Shown: piece after piece, positions 22,700 through 33,952 of the stretch
How positions within the stretch are numbered: the first letter of the stretch is position 1
Layout of the letters: each line of letters begins with the position of its first letter
Origin: Struthio camelus
Lineage: Eukaryota; Chordata; Aves; Struthioniformes; Struthionidae
Assembly (NCBI RefSeq): GCF_040807025.1
Contig: NC_090945.1
Span: 76,085,088 to 76,149,087, forward strand
DNA length: 64,000 bases
Reading direction: 5' to 3'
The notes under the pieces: generated by a model
The model's database searches: none
What the model was told of the DNA's origin: nothing
The model's input: the letters and a program-made list of their open reading frames with translations, nothing else
Program-made: the position numbers and the translations under genes

Positions 22700-25540
22700 T
22701 CATGATGAACGTGAGGAAGAGGTTTTTCCAGTTTTCTTTGCAGCGGCTTTTTGCAAATCTGAAAATTATTGTCTTGTCTCACCTCAGTCTTCTTCAGGTT
22801 ATACAACTTTGTAGGCTGGATTTTCTAGGACTCCAGTCATTCCTGCTGCTCTGCTGCTAACTCTTTCCAATAACTCTGTCTTCTAGTGCAGAGCCTAAAA
22901 ATGCATGCTCTGTTCCTTATCAAAGAAGGGCTACCATCTTAAACTTGCAAGCTATATCTCCAAATTAAAATCCCTGGTTTAATGTTCAGCTTTTTCACAA
23001 CCTCTTATTATGCTTGGTTTGTGATTCATTATAGCTTACCATCCTGTCCTGAAGAACCACCTTTTCAGCAAGTATATCCCATCCTGTACTTCCAGAGTTG
23101 GTTATTCCTAAACATAAAGCCCATCCTAGACCAAAAACAAGCCAATACAAAACCCCACTTAGTACATCCCTTAGTTCTGAGAATGAATCATTGATAATTA
23201 TTCCTAAAATGTGTAACCTGTTACTTACAACAGGGTAGTTAATCTAGCCCATGTCTTCCTACCTTACATGTGAGAATATCATGTGAGATGGTGTCAGAAG
23301 TCAGTCAAGACTGAGGTGATTTGGAACTACTACTTCTGTCTCATTGAGCCAATCATGCTGTTACAGAGGAGAGTTCTAGCAGTTTGACATGATTTACCTG
23401 TCTACTTGTTAATCTATGTCTTCCTGCAAATATTTTGATTTTTGTTTCAGAATTTTTTGAATAACTTGAATTATATTATATTATACAGTATCTTACACTC
23501 TCCCTACAGAAGGTTCACAGAGTTAATGCTAAATGGCTTTGAAGTTGCTTCAGTCATATCTTTAACTGACTTGAATGAAATCCATCAGGGCCAGCAGTTA
23601 AGAAAACTTTCAACTCGTCTAAGAAGAGTCATACTTGTCCTTTCCTTGTTTGAGGCTGATATTTTATTTCTCTCATAGTGATATTAAATATTCTAAACAT
23701 CTATCTGAATTTTACCTTTTTAGTGAAGACTGATGCAAAAAAGCATTAAATACCTTTGCCTTATGATGCCATTTGTCAATAATGAGGTTGCATTTCACAC
23801 TCAGCTATGTTATGAGCAACAGCATCTGCAAGACTTCTTCAGGAGTCAATGCCAAATATGCAAGGTGCAAAACAAGCTGGTTTTAGGTGCAATTGCTTTG
23901 TAAAGAGGCAAATACTGATGTGTGTTAACAAACTGGAGAGGAAGGGTGTAACACTCAAATCATATTTATTTTGGCATCTTTTATCATATGTGGAGGCTTG
24001 AGAGCAAGACTATGCACACAACTTGTGAGTACATGACCATCATCTTGTTTATTGTTTATACACACTGTAATGGGCTGGAACTAGCATGTTATTAGCCTGA
24101 GCATTAACAGGCTCACTGCCCCACCACTGCAAAGTCACCCAGTGAGTCTCTGCTGGCAAACTGGTCGTCAAACCGTTGAGGATGATCCTTCATCTTGCTG
24201 AGTTGCCATCTCTCTCCTTTCTTAGAGTTTTCTTCTTCCATTAGTGTTTTCATAACTTGTCATAAGTACCTTTTTTTCTGAATGTTTTATGATTCCCCCT
24301 CTTTGATAAAGCAGAACTACTAACTTGTTAGTTGACACTGGCGAATATGAACGCCCCAGTCTCACCTCAGTGTTCTCCCTTTGTTTCTACTGCCTCATTT
24401 GTAACGGTTCAGTAGCCTACATGCTTTGCTGCTCACAGCCTAAGGTAAGAGCTCATCATTAACTTCTTTCAGTAAAACTGTGCTCTGGAGCAGGAGGCAG
24501 CCTGCTCCTCTGTACCTACAGGAGCTAAGATTATCTTCCTCAGTGCGGAAAGAATCTAGTTTGCTTCCAAGCTTTGCCACCTGAGAACTCAGTAAACTGA
24601 GTCTGAAGATCCTGATTCAACAAACGAAAGATATCCCCAGTCTGCTGATCAGCAACATATGACCTCAGTGCAAGGCAGCAGTTCCCACCTTCCCTGAGCT
24701 CTGAACTCTGTGATCAGCAAAATATCATGACTCAGTGGCATCTTGCTGGAAAGAGGAGCTGGGAATTAAAACTCCGTGGAAGCACTGGCTTCCCGCCTCC
24801 TACACCCACTCACCCACGAAATGCTGCAGTGTTAGTGCAGCCGAACTGTGCCACGAAGTAACTCACATCAGCCCAATGGACTGCAGTGGTAACAAGAGCC
24901 CACTGCCTCCATACCCCACGCCAAACTCCACACAGCACTGCCTTGAGCAGTGCTCAAAACTCCCACACCTCTGAATTCTGTGATCAATTCCTCTCTAGCT
25001 GTCAAGAGGCATCTTATATAGAATTCCCCTGTGACAGAGAAAACATTTTTTGAATTAAGGATTATCTTCTATACAATTTTGGTATTCTGAGGATGTGTTA
25101 ATACTGGAAGAATGAGACTGCCAGCATGTATCACTCAGACTGAAGTTCCCTATGATAACAGATCTTTTCTTTTGCACATTAGAGGTAAATGCTTGTAGAG
25201 CCCATCAGACTGTCCTCAAGTCTGTGGTCTAGAGCACCATGTCTGATCTCTGTGGATATTAGCTAGTAAGGATTCATGAATTCTTTGCTTCTGAGCTGGC
25301 AGTGATTCAAACAGGCAATGTCATTTCTGACATGAAATACCACTTTACCTGCCTTTTTATCTACTTATCCCTTCCTAAATAGGAAATAGCAAGAGATTTT
25401 AACACTCTGGTCATGCACAGATCTTCTTACCAGGCTTTGGTCATACCCGCAAGACTGAATTTATGCTCATAAACGCATGCTAATTCCTGTTATTATGTAG
25501 GTCACTAGCACTGGTGTAAAAGAAATTAGCAAAGTTCTCT
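22700..25540 (-). pseudogene. CR1/L3 ORF2 (endonuclease-reverse transcriptase) remnant
   Basis: In an intact element ORF2 encodes an APE-type endonuclease that nicks the target and a reverse transcriptase that copies the RNA there. Minus-strand relics in order are: YTSASDLHNN at about 25.52-25.48 kb (family YTNARSxxNK start of the endonuclease); GMTKAW at about 25.44 kb (family GITETWW); IIGNFSLSDTCWQ at about 25.16-25.12 kb (family GDFNYPDICW catalytic block); KVFNAF at about 23.75 kb (family VLNxFFASVF, before the RT); and SDTISHDIL at about 23.30 kb (family FDTVSHxxL, RT motif A region). The antisense of the CR1 ORF2 C-terminus lies at about 22.7-22.5 kb. Catalytic Asp is replaced in GNFS, and stops and frame changes are frequent. 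Confidence 0.75.
24661..24990. repeat. Direct duplication with 270-bp period inside the CR1 fossil
   Basis: The 18-mer ctctgaactctgtgatca (24699-24716) recurs as ctctgaattctgtgatca (24969-24986), one mismatch, exactly 270 bp apart. The preceding 40 bases of each unit are also related (cagtgcaaggcagcagt against cactgccttgagcagtg), as is a following ggcatctt. The stretch between, 24720-24965, is G+C-richer than its surroundings. It lies where the CR1 endonuclease-RT linker should be. It could be a segmental duplication of the linker or two relics of a tandem array. Confidence 0.6.
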
Positions 25541-25689
25541 TTTCTTATCCCTGGATACCTTGATTAATTTTGTTCTTGACATCTTGATTTTATGCTAAAT
25601 GAGTGCATATTTGTTCCCTCCTCTTTTATGAATTGAATAACTTCCTGATTATCCACCCTGTTTGCCATCTTCAACAGTGAACTACTGTA

Positions 25690-26080
25690 GGTTACCCAAA
25701 AAGTACATTCGCCTCTAAAGAGGGACTGGTCTTCCACAAAATCCCTTTTTCACGAAAGAGGGATTAACCTGCTTTTCTTGCCAGCAGTTCACTACCACAG
25801 CTTTCCACGTTATTTCCTTCGGAGGACAGCAAAGGCTGTTCCTTGTATGCAGACTTTGCATATTCTCCTTCAGCTTCCTTCTAAGTTCTTTGAAATCATC
25901 TCCAATCTGGGACACCATCCATGATGCAATCTTAGAGTGCCACCGGGCGTTGTCACTGATGTCTTTGTTGCATAATAGGAGGTCTCTTTGTGAACAGTTT
26001 CCTTAAAATTGTGTCCAACAGCAGTCCACAGGTATATCCTGGGGTTTTTATCTGCTTTCAACCGTATTGTTCTGCAGAGA
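25690..26080 (-). pseudogene. CR1 ORF1 esterase-domain remnant
   Basis: CR1 ORF1 proteins carry an SGNH/GDSL-like esterase domain with a GTND-type block, a following D-x-x-x-L-G-x-x-x-K helix and a C-terminal GRDGxHLSxxG block. On the minus strand here, SDNARW (about 25.95 kb) stands at the GTND position, DDFKELRRKLKEN (about 25.88 kb) at the helix, and GFCGRPVPL followed by a stop and RR (about 25.72 kb) at the C-terminal block. The last two lie in one open frame of 67 codons from 25918 to 25715. The catalytic Gly and Thr of the GTND block are changed and the frame is broken upstream. It lies directly 5' of the ORF2 remnant, as in intact CR1 elements. No function is expected. Confidence 0.65.
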
Positions 26081-26110
26081 TAACTTCTGCAGTTTCTAGG
26101 AGTACTTGGT

Positions 26111-29100
26111 AATGCCTGGGAGCTATGGAGAATTCCTCACGTCCTCTTCATTTTGGTAGCTGCAGCCCAGCCGCATTCATATTGTTCCTCTCCTTGTGGG
26201 GTACCAACTTGCCCTCACGCCTCTAAACGTTACAGTATGTCAAGCTTCCTCTTATATGGCTCCTCTTTTTCTATTCCTGATTAATCAGTTTATTTTTTAC
26301 TAAGCTAATGACACTTCCCAAATCTTTTTACCCTTAATTTGTCTGATCATCCCTACTGACTGTGTTTGCCCCATTTTTTTCCAGCTTTCATGTGCTGGAA
26401 GTCCCTTCTGACTTCAAGAAAGAAACAAAACATAAACTGTCCATTCACAAGCATTGATCTGTAGGTATGCAAACATCTGAGTGCTGCTGGTAAACACAAT
26501 GAGAATTCAGGAACTATGCTTCAGTGCTGTCATTCAGTTTAAAAGCTCCATCTTTCAATATCTGTACGCTTTTTTGGGACAACCGCTATTTCTCAAAGGC
26601 ATTTACTCAGAGAGGAACTCTTGCCATGAGGAAAGTTAAGGGATATGAGGAAACTTATTCTATTAGAAGAAGAATGATCCTTCACCTCTTCTTCATTTAA
26701 GAGGCCTTTTAATTTTTGTAGGAGTCACTTCATCGAAGGGTGTTAAACATATGACGTAGGCCATATGTAGTGCTGTTCCAGGGAGCCAATGGGAACAGAG
26801 TGATTAAATCCTCACAAAGACAAAGATGTCATCAGTTCTGTGTCTTGAATTGCTGAACTTGACATGGAGGTAGAATCCATCACTCCTCCATTGGATTCCT
26901 AGGCTTCTTGAAGGTTGTTACCAAAATTAAAAACAGCTAACCCATCACACATCTTTGCTAAGCATATGAGTTCAGTTTAAAATTCTGCTGTTTTCTGGGC
27001 CTTAGCCATCTAGTATCAAACTATAGGAAGAATATTCTGCCATTTAGGACTTACCACACTGAACTATTTTCTGGAGTATAGCACTGCTCTTATTTCTTTA
27101 AAAGCATGGACAAAACAAATGATGACACTTGTCTTTCTTAAAAAAAAAAACAGAAACGGTGAAAGCGGAAACTCCACCAGATTCCCTTCCCCCTTGTGCC
27201 TGATATAAAGAAACTCTCAAATCTTACTTGTCGGAGAGCTTTAGGTTATAGTTCCAGATGCTGAGCTGAATAAAGAACTCCTCTGCCAGCTTTCCTGGAT
27301 GCTATGGTGCCATTTCTAGCATGCTACGGGGTTATTACATAACAACCACTTTCCATTTCTATATCTGATCCTAACCTTGGCCAACAAACGTAACTGCTGG
27401 CCTTCCCTTGCATTTTCAATGCCTGTTGGTCCTGCTCATGTATAGAATCCTGCTAGTATTTTATTCTGTAAACATTCCGCAGGAAAGTAATTTTTTAAAT
27501 CCCCATAGCAGGCTAGCATTCTCTACAGAATGCTTCAATTTCCAGAAACATTGAGGCTAAATTTCTTTTCAGCTGAGATCATCCCTAAAAGGAATAATGC
27601 ATTAGCCTATTCAAACTGCATCTTGTTTCCGGTGCCTTTTCCCAGGTTGCACTGAGTAGGTCACCTAGGGGAAGTATGCAATTTGTCCATATGTTTCTCT
27701 GGGAAGATGGAGCAGAGAGGATAGTCCATCTGTACAATTGTGTTTTTCTGATGGTGTATTAAAAATAAATCATGCTAATGAGCCACTAAAATCAAAGCCA
27801 ATCTCTGCAGCCTGGCAGCTAACCACAGGCTATGGCCTACCTTTGGACCCAGGATATTTATCCAGTCTTTGATGAGACCAGTATTTTCCTTCCGGCCGGT
27901 GACTCAAATTGTACCCAATATATCATTTTCTATTTTGTCATCCTTACTCTCATTCTTAGCTTTCAGTAGTACTGTTTTAAAGTTAATTCTGCAAGTTTTT
28001 AAACCTCCATCATTATAAATAGGTAAATTGGGAGTCCCCACCTCCTAGAAGAAAGGTGTCATATAGTACTGCTCTGAGTTACTCTGCTTAAATAATGGGC
28101 CAGGAGCCTAGAACTACTCATTCCTTTTCGTGTTTAGTCTAGAGCACTTAATTATTTTAATACAGTGACCATCAAGCTAATTAACTCCAATACATTGGAA
28201 TTAACCTTTCAAAGATGACCAGAAAGCATTTTATGTCTAAGATACGCTGTGGTAGTGAAGTATTTGACAACCTTTATCTTTCTTTCTCTTGGGGTACATC
28301 TTTTGCATCTGGACAGTACCTCAAATACATGACTTCATTTTGAAAGACATCATACTTTGTTAGCTTTAAATTCCTAACACAACACACTCTTCACAGTCTC
28401 CTCTAGGCTTTACAAACATTTCTCCGAGTCCCTCCTGAACTGCCCTGTCATCCGTGTATCAGGTAACACTGCTCTCCCTGCCATCCCTGACCCTTTGTTC
28501 TTCCAAACACAGCAAATGTACTGACTGCTCCAAAGGGCAATACTCCCTACTAAAGCACAAATAAAAGTGGTTTATGCTTTTGCTTTTAGTCTTCGCATTG
28601 CAAAAGAATAGGAATGCTCACAGCCAGTTATTTTCTTTCAGCTGAGGAGAGAGAAATGCTGAACTACAAATCAAGTCTGCTTTTTGCTGTACCCTCATCT
28701 CTGTATTTGAAACTCTTCAACTTTATATCAGGTAATCAAATATTTATTTGACCAGAGAGAGGAGGTAAGCACAAGGATGACACAACAGAATGATGGTCAT
28801 AGTAAATTCTCTGTCCCAATTTCCTGCACAGTGATGATTTTTTCAAGTAAATCTAATGTAAAATAAAATAGCCATTGGAGGCAGGACTGGAATGCAGATC
28901 ACCTTGCTCCTAGGAGAGTGCCTCAGGAGAATCATCAGCTCCACTTACATGGTGAGCTAAGCCAGACTTAAGATGAATTTGGCCCAACAAACCTGTTGAA
29001 CCACTACTCTGGTGTCTAAATCAAATATGGGTCTCACCTGGGAGGCAGAAGGCCTCCTTCACCTGTGTGAAGCAGACTTTAGCTTAGCCACAGAACTGTT

Positions 29101-29419
29101 AGTTACTCCCACCCAGCAAATAATAGGACCTTTCCTCACAGAAATGGAACGAAACTGGGGAATGTCTGCGATTGTCCCCTAGGAAGCAGACTCTGGTGTC
29201 TACATTATCAGCAGTATGTACCAGTCTTTCCCAGTTCACCTTTGTTCCTGGAACTAGGACTGCAGATCTGTCTAAACAGCACATCAAGTGGACTTTAAAG
29301 TCCTGCAAAGAATCAGGTTATTGGTTTTACCAATGTGCAGAGAAGGCAAATAGGGTTTGGGTTCTCTCTCTGGCCCGATGAATCTTTGTTTTGCCTGTGG
29401 AAAGTAGGACAACTTACTG
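26111..29419. other. Unassigned stretch 5' of the large CR1 fossil
   Basis: The ORF1 N-terminal part and 5' UTR of the CR1 fossil might extend into about 26.1-26.45 kb, but nothing is alignable. Further on there is no gene; open frames stay under 70 codons up to 29.1 kb, making 26.1-29.1 kb one of the most ORF-poor parts of the window. Confidence 0.6.
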
Positions 29420-29612
29420 AATCATAGACTCAAAGATTGAATGAGGAAGGAACCTCTAGAGGTCATCTAGTCCAACCTCTGGCTCAAATAGGGCTAAGTT
29501 CAAAATTAGATCTGATTGCTCAGAGCCTGTTCAGTCAAGTTTTGAGTATCTTCAAGGGGAAAGGTTCCACAGCCTCTCTGGGCAACCTGTCCAGTGCTTA
29601 CCCACACTGGAG
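29420..29612 (-). mobile_element. CR1 LINE, truncated 3' end
   Basis: On the plus strand gaatcatagactcaaagattg begins the antisense CR1 tail; the family ends in repeats of attctatg. It is followed by gaggtcatctagtccaacctctgg (29459-29482), tgctcagagcctgttcag, and ccacagcctctctgggcaacctgtccagtgct (29569-29600), all standard CR1 3' landmarks. Similarity is lost after about 29612, marking the 5' truncation. It appears somewhat better preserved than the 18.7 kb copy and so may be a different, younger subfamily. Confidence 0.92.
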
Positions 29613-30158
29613 ATAATTAGATATAGTATAGGTTTGATTCCCTTCAAGCAGAAGAGAGTCTTATGACTACGGTCTCTTATTATAGAAGAATGCTATAGAA
29701 ACTAAACTGTTGGATGAGAGCAGTGATTAGTGACATATATAGCCAACATCCAAAACTTGCAGTAACTGCTGAGGACATCTAACTGATCAGGTCTCTGAAG
29801 CCATGTACGTGGAGACATACCTAGTTTGTGTATCCCAGGAAGGCTCAGGTAAAAGGTAAGTCACAGCTACTGTCAATGCTGAGGCATGCTGGGCAGGTGC
29901 ATGCAGGGCAAGTTTTAGGTGCATAAGAAACTTTGCTGTTGGAAACTTAGCTCTCAATGGACCTAGATGGTTCCAAGGTTATTAATATAAATATTATTTT
30001 ATTAATGTATTTATAATGTATTTAACTATTTCAGTGTTAGTGAAAGGAATTGCTTCAGCATTATCACAATAAATTGAGTATTTCAAAACTGACATTTTGT
30101 GGAATTAAAATAAAAATCAAAATGTCAGAAATTCTCATGGGACAAGAATTTTGTTTGT

Positions 30159-30198
30159 TTTCTGACAGATGTAATTGCTTTCTGACAGATGTAATTGC
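30159..30198. repeat. 20-bp perfect tandem duplication
   Basis: The unit tttctgacagatgtaattgc occurs twice head to tail without a mismatch. The perfect identity points to a recent slippage or repair duplication. Confidence 0.95.
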
Positions 30199-30350
30199 AA
30201 TTTCTCTGGTGAGATCAGTTCCTTGCAGCACTGAATGCTCATTTTTAGGAACTAGAGTTCATAAAATGTGATTCCTGTGGCAACATGTTGCTAGTATTTC
30301 AAGGAGAGCTAAAGTTGTCTAGAAGATTAAAAAAAAAAGTATGAAAAAGA

Positions 30351-30370
30351 AAATTACTTAAAATTACTTA
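30351..30370. repeat. 10-bp perfect tandem duplication
   Basis: aaattactta occurs twice in a row. Confidence 0.9.
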
Positions 30371-30850
30371 ATTTGAATATCTGAGTGTGTCCTTTAGGAA
30401 CAAAAACACTAGTCCGTTGTTGCTATTACTAGTAGTTTAAAGTAGAAGTGATGAAAAGTAGAAAGACAATGATTTTAAGAAAATTATGACCTTTTCAAAT
30501 GCTTCTAGACCAATTTAATAAAATCTTTTACAGACCAACTCATTCTGCAATTTTTTTATTTAAAAGAAAAAATGAATACTATATTAGAGTTTACCTCAGA
30601 GTGCAACAGCATTTAGCGTTGTCACCTGCCCTGTTCCATATCTGATCTTTCTACAGGCAGTTAGAACCTGTAAATATAATATACACTGTGGGGATGGGGT
30701 ATTTTTGTGTATGTATGAGAATGAATGTGCAGCATTGCAAATACAGTCCCATTCACAATTGCAAATGCATTACATGAGTTTCATATGCAAATTTTGCTTA
30801 CACAGGTTGTATAGAGAATGGCTGGACTCTATGTTGGTATAAGTCCACTC

Positions 30851-30866
30851 AAAAAAAAAAAAAAAA
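30851..30866. repeat. A-run, 16 bases
   Basis: Sixteen A in a row after cactc; no recognisable retroposon body upstream. Confidence 0.95.
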
Positions 30867-33800
30867 GAAAGGAATGGCAAAATCTTCTTAATGCAAAAAC
30901 AGGATAGGAAAGTATGGTTACCATGGAACTTTTAGGGGTGGATTTTTTGTTTGTATATTCATTTTGATACAGATAAATGGACAATTTTCATAATTTAGCT
31001 GTAGAAAACAGGATTTTGGCTTATACTATATATATGCAGTAGCTATATTTTGCAGATGCATCAGGAAGAAACCTTTCTTCTGCCTTTTGTATATCTCTCC
31101 CTCATTCTTACCCCTGGAGGCCCATGGTGGCAGGACATGGCAGAGATCTCAGGGATGCAGAAAAGTCTGGGGGTAACAGAAAGATCACAAGAGGAACAGA
31201 GGGTTAATCTCAACCCTGCCCTACAGTTCATGAGGGCTATAGCCTGTACTCCCTCCTCATCCTATGAGAATGATTCTATTCCCCCGCTCCCTTTCTATCC
31301 TTGACGGTTCAGTGCTGGCAAAGGAGAGAAAAGGACTTGTGTGGGTGTATCCCTTCCACAGGCCATGGAGGTGACAGAAAACTTCTACAGCTGCAGGGGG
31401 AGCAGGGGAACTGCGAGGGGATGTCTTTGCGGTGGAGGAAGTGTGGGACGGACACACACCAGTTGTGCTCCTTCCCACTCATCAGATCCTCTGGGAAGGT
31501 GAGGACATAGGGGTTTTTTTAAGATAAAAAGATTACTCAGCTGATCCTGAAAGATTCGCTGCCATAATCCAGCAGGACATTGATGCATCCCTGAAGTCTT
31601 ATTCAGCCACATGTCAGTGATTGAAAGCAGCAGCCCCTGGGGATATTGTCTGTTGAGCTTCCCCACCTCGCCCAGGTGATACGCATGCCGTTGGCACAAC
31701 AGATCTGGACCTCAAAATTCTCCTCAGGAGGGAGGCAAACTAGGTGTCTTGGCATTCTTTTTGGGAGGCTTTTGCTGGCTAACTTCAAATGCAAAATAAT
31801 ACACTCTGAAGCCACAAGGAGTCATTTAAACTCATTTTGACCTCGGATATCTATTAAAAACTGCCAAGATCTCAATGAAGTGAGGGTTGAATTCATAAGC
31901 AAAGGCCATGTTCTTTTGCCTATTATTTTTGTATCTGTGTCAAGAATAACTTGCAAGCAACTCTTCTGTATTCCCTCAGTCTGCTAGTAAAAACAGTGTG
32001 TTTGTTATTCTCTTTTTGTTAGGAGCAATCTTATTAAGCTGAGATCTGTCTCCCTGTGGGGAACGAGTGAGATTATCTTCAAGATTCTGTATCCACGTTC
32101 TCTGCAAGATCTCACAAAAAATTCTTCTGAGTAAATAATTGCAATTGATGCATTGAGTCCTATGGTATCAGAAGGTTTTTTGTCATAGTTTCTGTTTTTA
32201 TCCTTCAGTTTAGATATATTTTTTATTAAATAGTCATGCTATTTACCTCTTGAAAAAGCTTCATTAATTCAAGAAGAAGAAGAAGATCAAGTCAGATAGA
32301 ATTAGTACTTCAGTTTTGACTATCCAGAGCATTAGAAAATAACAGAATAAAATCAATCTCTAGCAGCAAGACTGGATTTTGGGGGGAGGAGGCAGAGAGA
32401 GGAGGAAGGAATGCGACTTCTGGAACCATTAGAGAAGTTAAACGCATAGCTGGGAGGGGATCAGTCTCATGTGTTTATTTTAATCTTTCACTTAAAAAAA
32501 TGTTAATGTGAATGCAGTGCTTATGGCAAGACTTGATTGACTAGGCTGGAAATCTGAATTCCTTGTTTAATTACAAGCAAGCTATAGCATGGACAATAGC
32601 CAGGCAATATTTTTATGCCCTTTTACTGGTGAATCTTTGCTTTGAGCAAAGCAGTCCTGCCCTCCAGAGATGGTACTGTACCCAGAAGCTACTTCAACCT
32701 AAGGCAGTGGAATACCACGTAAACATGAACACTGGGCAAAATTAACAGTGATTCTTAAGCCTCACCAACACAGAGATGGAGATACATGTGTGGAGTTACT
32801 ACTTCCGTAGTGTTTTCTCTAGTATTATCCTGCTGGAACAATTAGCAACCACATAGTGACTGTCCTTTAATATTGCTCTTCTGGTAGAACTTAAACCTCA
32901 TTCTACCGCACACTGTTTCATGTAAATACTGCAGAGTATCTCTTCTCTGGAGTGATCCCTACCCTTGATTAATGAAACACACAGCAGATGAACACACAGG
33001 GAAACCGGGGAGCTCTACTGCAGTGGTTATAGAAATAAGCAAAGCAGATATTTAAAGGAGTTACTGCGGAGATGTTTAGCCTTCAGTCAACCAGTAGTGA
33101 GCAAAGTGTCATGGCAAGTGTAAGTGAAAATAAGAAGAAGGGGTTCCTATTCCACTTTTGCAGTCTTTGCCCCTTTGCAAAAAGTGTCAAAGATGATGAA
33201 ATTTAAATTTCAGTAGGGTCAATAATACCTCACTCCTCAGTTCCAGACTCCAGTGTATATTAGTGATTCTCAGACCAGACTCAGTCATTCCTGATCTGCG
33301 ATTCCCTGAAATTGCTAACTTAGAAATAGAAACCTGAAAGAAATTTTCTATCATTCTTCCTGGGGTAGGTACCTCTCCAGTATCTACAACATCTGCAGAA
33401 ATTCTTCCCAGGATTTCTCTGTCCCCCTGCCCCAAGATCTTCCCATTATTGAACTTCACAGCTAGACAAGAGACTAGTTTAGTAGTTTAGCTCTCTCCTT
33501 TCTTTAATGCTAAAGCATCTGATGTACTGACAGAAGCTATTCATGTCTGGCTAGTGTAGAAGTGTTGGTTTGTATCCAACGTGTTCCTACCTCTTGCAAA
33601 TAATTGCATTTTGTTGATTGAACTAATTGTGGGACTCCACATCTGATTTTGGCATCTGCATGCTGGCCAGAGTAGTTGTTGACTGAGAAGCAAGTTTGTA
33701 AGCCCAGTGCTTGCGTTGCTGTTGGTGCGTCTCCTGACAGGGGCATTGTAATAGGACGTTTGCAACAGCAGAAAGTGTGAAACTGCAGTTCTAGACCATT

Positions 33801-33933
33801 GTAACTTGTGATCAACCTTTTATGGTTGCTAGTCAAAGTGTATGGCTACCTGTCATTGTTTTTTTCAAACCTAGCCTTTTTTTCCTGATTTCTTTTCCAA
33901 ATAAATAATGTGATAGTGACACTGCTAGGACAG

Positions 33934-33952
33934 AAAAAAAAAAAAAAAAAAA
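33934..33952. repeat. A-run, 19 bases
   Basis: Nineteen A in a row. An aataaat lies about 34 bases upstream (33899), but no recognisable coding or UTR sequence precedes it and no flanking target duplication was found. Confidence 0.95.

Larger units (their letters stand above)
22450..26110 (-). mobile_element. Near-complete fossil CR1/L3-type LINE retrotransposon
   Basis: Read on the minus strand, this is a degraded non-LTR retrotransposon of the CR1 group with its parts in family order: ORF1 esterase (about 26.07-25.69 kb), ORF2 endonuclease (about 25.53-25.0 kb), reverse transcriptase (about 23.76-23.2 kb) and the 3' end (about 22.9-22.45 kb). The 3' boundary near 22456 has the antisense form of a CR1/L3 tail (catagaaactgtgg, then an equivalent of the tctagtcc motif). 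Stops and frameshifts occur throughout, so it is dead. The 3.1 kb from the start of the endonuclease to the 3' end fits one ORF2 of usual length. The middle (23.8-25.0 kb) is not alignable by eye and holds a 270-bp-spaced duplication. Family assignment is from remembered motifs. A mosaic of two related insertions in the same orientation is possible but less likely. Confidence 0.8.

Noticed and set aside
25715..26061. Two minus-strand frames as small host genes
   Set aside because: They are pieces of the CR1 ORF1 esterase remnant, with family blocks spread over more than one frame.
33899..33952. Processed pseudogene ending in the 19-base A-run
   Set aside because: An aataaat lies upstream, but no coding or UTR similarity and no target-site duplication could be seen.
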